From NCBI GenBank assembly GCA_021740385.1, contig JAIOZY010000035.1, forward strand, positions 1-55,814: DNA of 55,814 nucleotides, in the 5' to 3' direction. Below, one piece after another: positions 55,513 to 55,814 of this stretch (position 1 is the first letter of the stretch; each line of letters opens with the position of its first letter). The notes beneath the pieces are model-generated. The model did no database searches, was not told the DNA's origin, and was given only the letters and a program-made list of their open reading frames with translations. This DNA is from Prolixibacteraceae bacterium (GTDB lineage Bacteria > Bacteroidota > Bacteroidia > Bacteroidales > Prolixibacteraceae). Position numbers and translations under genes: made by a program.

Positions 55513-55590
55513 GGCGAGGTAGCTTCCCGATGTTAAATCGGGATCAGAGCGTCCCGATCAAAATCGGGAAGGTCGGCGGTTCAAGCTGCC
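55513..55590 (+). pseudogene. Deranged tRNA-Met-like copy with palindromes in place of D-loop and anticodon arm
   Basis: It begins GGCGAGGTAGCT, identical to tRNA-Met at 55609, and later matches its AGGTCGGCGGTTCAAGC. Between them the D-loop is replaced by TCCCGATGTTAAATCGGGA and the anticodon arm by TCCCGATCAAAATCGGGA. The 3' acceptor is lost (GCTGCCAATGG). It cannot be a normal tRNA, since there is no anticodon loop of seven. The TCCCGAT/ATCGGGA palindrome class also occurs at 702-719 and 11540. Confidence 0.85.
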
Positions 55591-55608
55591 AATGGTTCAA
55601 AAAATAAT

Positions 55609-55682
55609 GGCGAGGTAGCTCAGCTGGTTAGAGCGCGTGATTCATAATCACGAGGTCGGCGGTTCAAGCCCGCCTCTCGCTA
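55609..55682 (+). tRNA. tRNA-Met (anticodon CAT)
   Basis: Acceptor GGCGAGG/TCTCGCT with two G-T pairs, D arm GCTC..GAGC, anticodon arm CGTGA-TTCATAA-TCACG (anticodon CAT), T arm GGCGG-TTCAAGC-CCGCC, discriminator A. It is the elongator-type pattern. A modified Ile2 role for CAT cannot be fully excluded. Confidence 0.9.
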
Positions 55683-55690
55683 CAGAACAG

Positions 55691-55720
55691 AAGGGATAGA
55701 TTTTAATCTGTCCCTTTTTT
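55691..55720 (+). terminator. Intrinsic terminator after tRNA-Met
   Basis: AAGGGATAGA and TCTGTCCCTT pair with one T-G wobble around TTTTAA, followed by a run of T. Confidence 0.8.
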
Positions 55721-55732
55721 ATACCCAAAACT

Positions 55733-55814
55733 ATGGAACATTTCACATACATTCTTTATAGTGAATCGGCTGATCGTTATTATATTGGTAGTTGTTCCGA
55801 TATAGAAGAACGTT
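55733..55814 (+). CDS. GIY-YIG nuclease-family protein (5' part, runs off the window)
   Basis: Twenty-seven residues are visible, starting MEHFTYILYSES and containing the YIL...YYIGS signature of the GIY-YIG nuclease fold (Tyr, Gly and the following segment SCSDIEER). In Bacteroidota such short nuclease-like genes are often found directly beside tRNA genes, as here 50 nt beyond tRNA-Met. The rest lies outside the window, so catalytic residues further on cannot be judged. Confidence 0.85.
   Translation, partial: MEHFTYILYSESADRYYIGSCSDIEER

Overview
The window looks like chromosomal DNA of a free-living member of the Bacteroidota, probably class Bacteroidia near the Marinilabiliales/Prolixibacteraceae. 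That placement is an inference from content; no search was run. The evidence is the -7 promoter box TAnnTTTG in front of many genes, a TonB receptor paired with a DUF4249 lipoprotein, DUF4143 ATPase, DUF4834 and LytTR/7TM-DISM genes, lipoproteins with Cys-x-Lys-Asp/Glu export signals, and RF2 with a programmed frameshift. Most of it is ordinary core genome: dnaG, uvrA, efp, lpdA, metK, prfB, rpsT, ribBA, an LptF/LptG permease and four tRNA genes.

Layout. 0.1-8.3 kb: tRNA-Gln, tRNA-Phe, a DUF4143 ATPase, dnaG with two small enzymes, a block of 51-bp repeats, then a threonylcarbamoyl-AMP synthase and a diaminopimelate decarboxylase-like enzyme. 8.4-19.4 kb: four lipoprotein serpins on the minus strand, with a radical SAM/SPASM enzyme, a small two-helix membrane protein and a surface-type lipoprotein between them, divergent from an ECF sigma factor and a membrane-anchored beta-barrel protein. 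19.4-28 kb: methyltransferase, lytic transglycosylase, UvrA, and an outer-membrane receptor group. 28-41 kb: nucleoside kinase, two-component pair, TetR, EF-P, dihydrolipoyl dehydrogenase, nucleoside hydrolase, a receiver domain with a membrane tail, and a PadR/PspC envelope operon. 41-45.5 kb: methionine/SAM block (metK, metY, metA). 45.5-55.8 kb: DUF2202 protein, recX, prfB, tRNA-Glu, rpsT, ribBA, two glycosyltransferases, LptF/LptG permease, a START-like protein, a deranged tRNA copy, tRNA-Met and the start of a GIY-YIG gene.

Two regions stand out. First, serpin 4, the small membrane protein, the radical SAM enzyme, the surface lipoprotein and serpin 3 are spaced only 3-11 nt apart, so they form one probable operon, followed by serpins 2 and 1. 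The four reactive-centre loops differ at the predicted P1-P1' (Thr-Ser, Phe-Ala, Arg-Ser, Thr-Ser), so the set should inhibit proteases of different specificity. The intergenic region shared with the ECF sigma gene carries two mirrored elements, GCAACC-N16-C(G/A)TCAT, one facing each way, which suggests that the sigma factor drives both itself and the serpin operon.

Second, metY is preceded by a 28-codon open frame with nine methionines, starting just downstream of a promoter box and followed by competing stem-loops. It has the design of a methionine attenuation leader peptide. MetA carries Glu at position 111, expected for acetyl-CoA use, which agrees with the O-acetylhomoserine route of MetY.

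Other points: a tRNA-Met-like copy with two palindromes in place of its D-loop and anticodon arm, several distinct families of intergenic inverted repeats, and a receiver domain tied to the membrane by a C-terminal helix.
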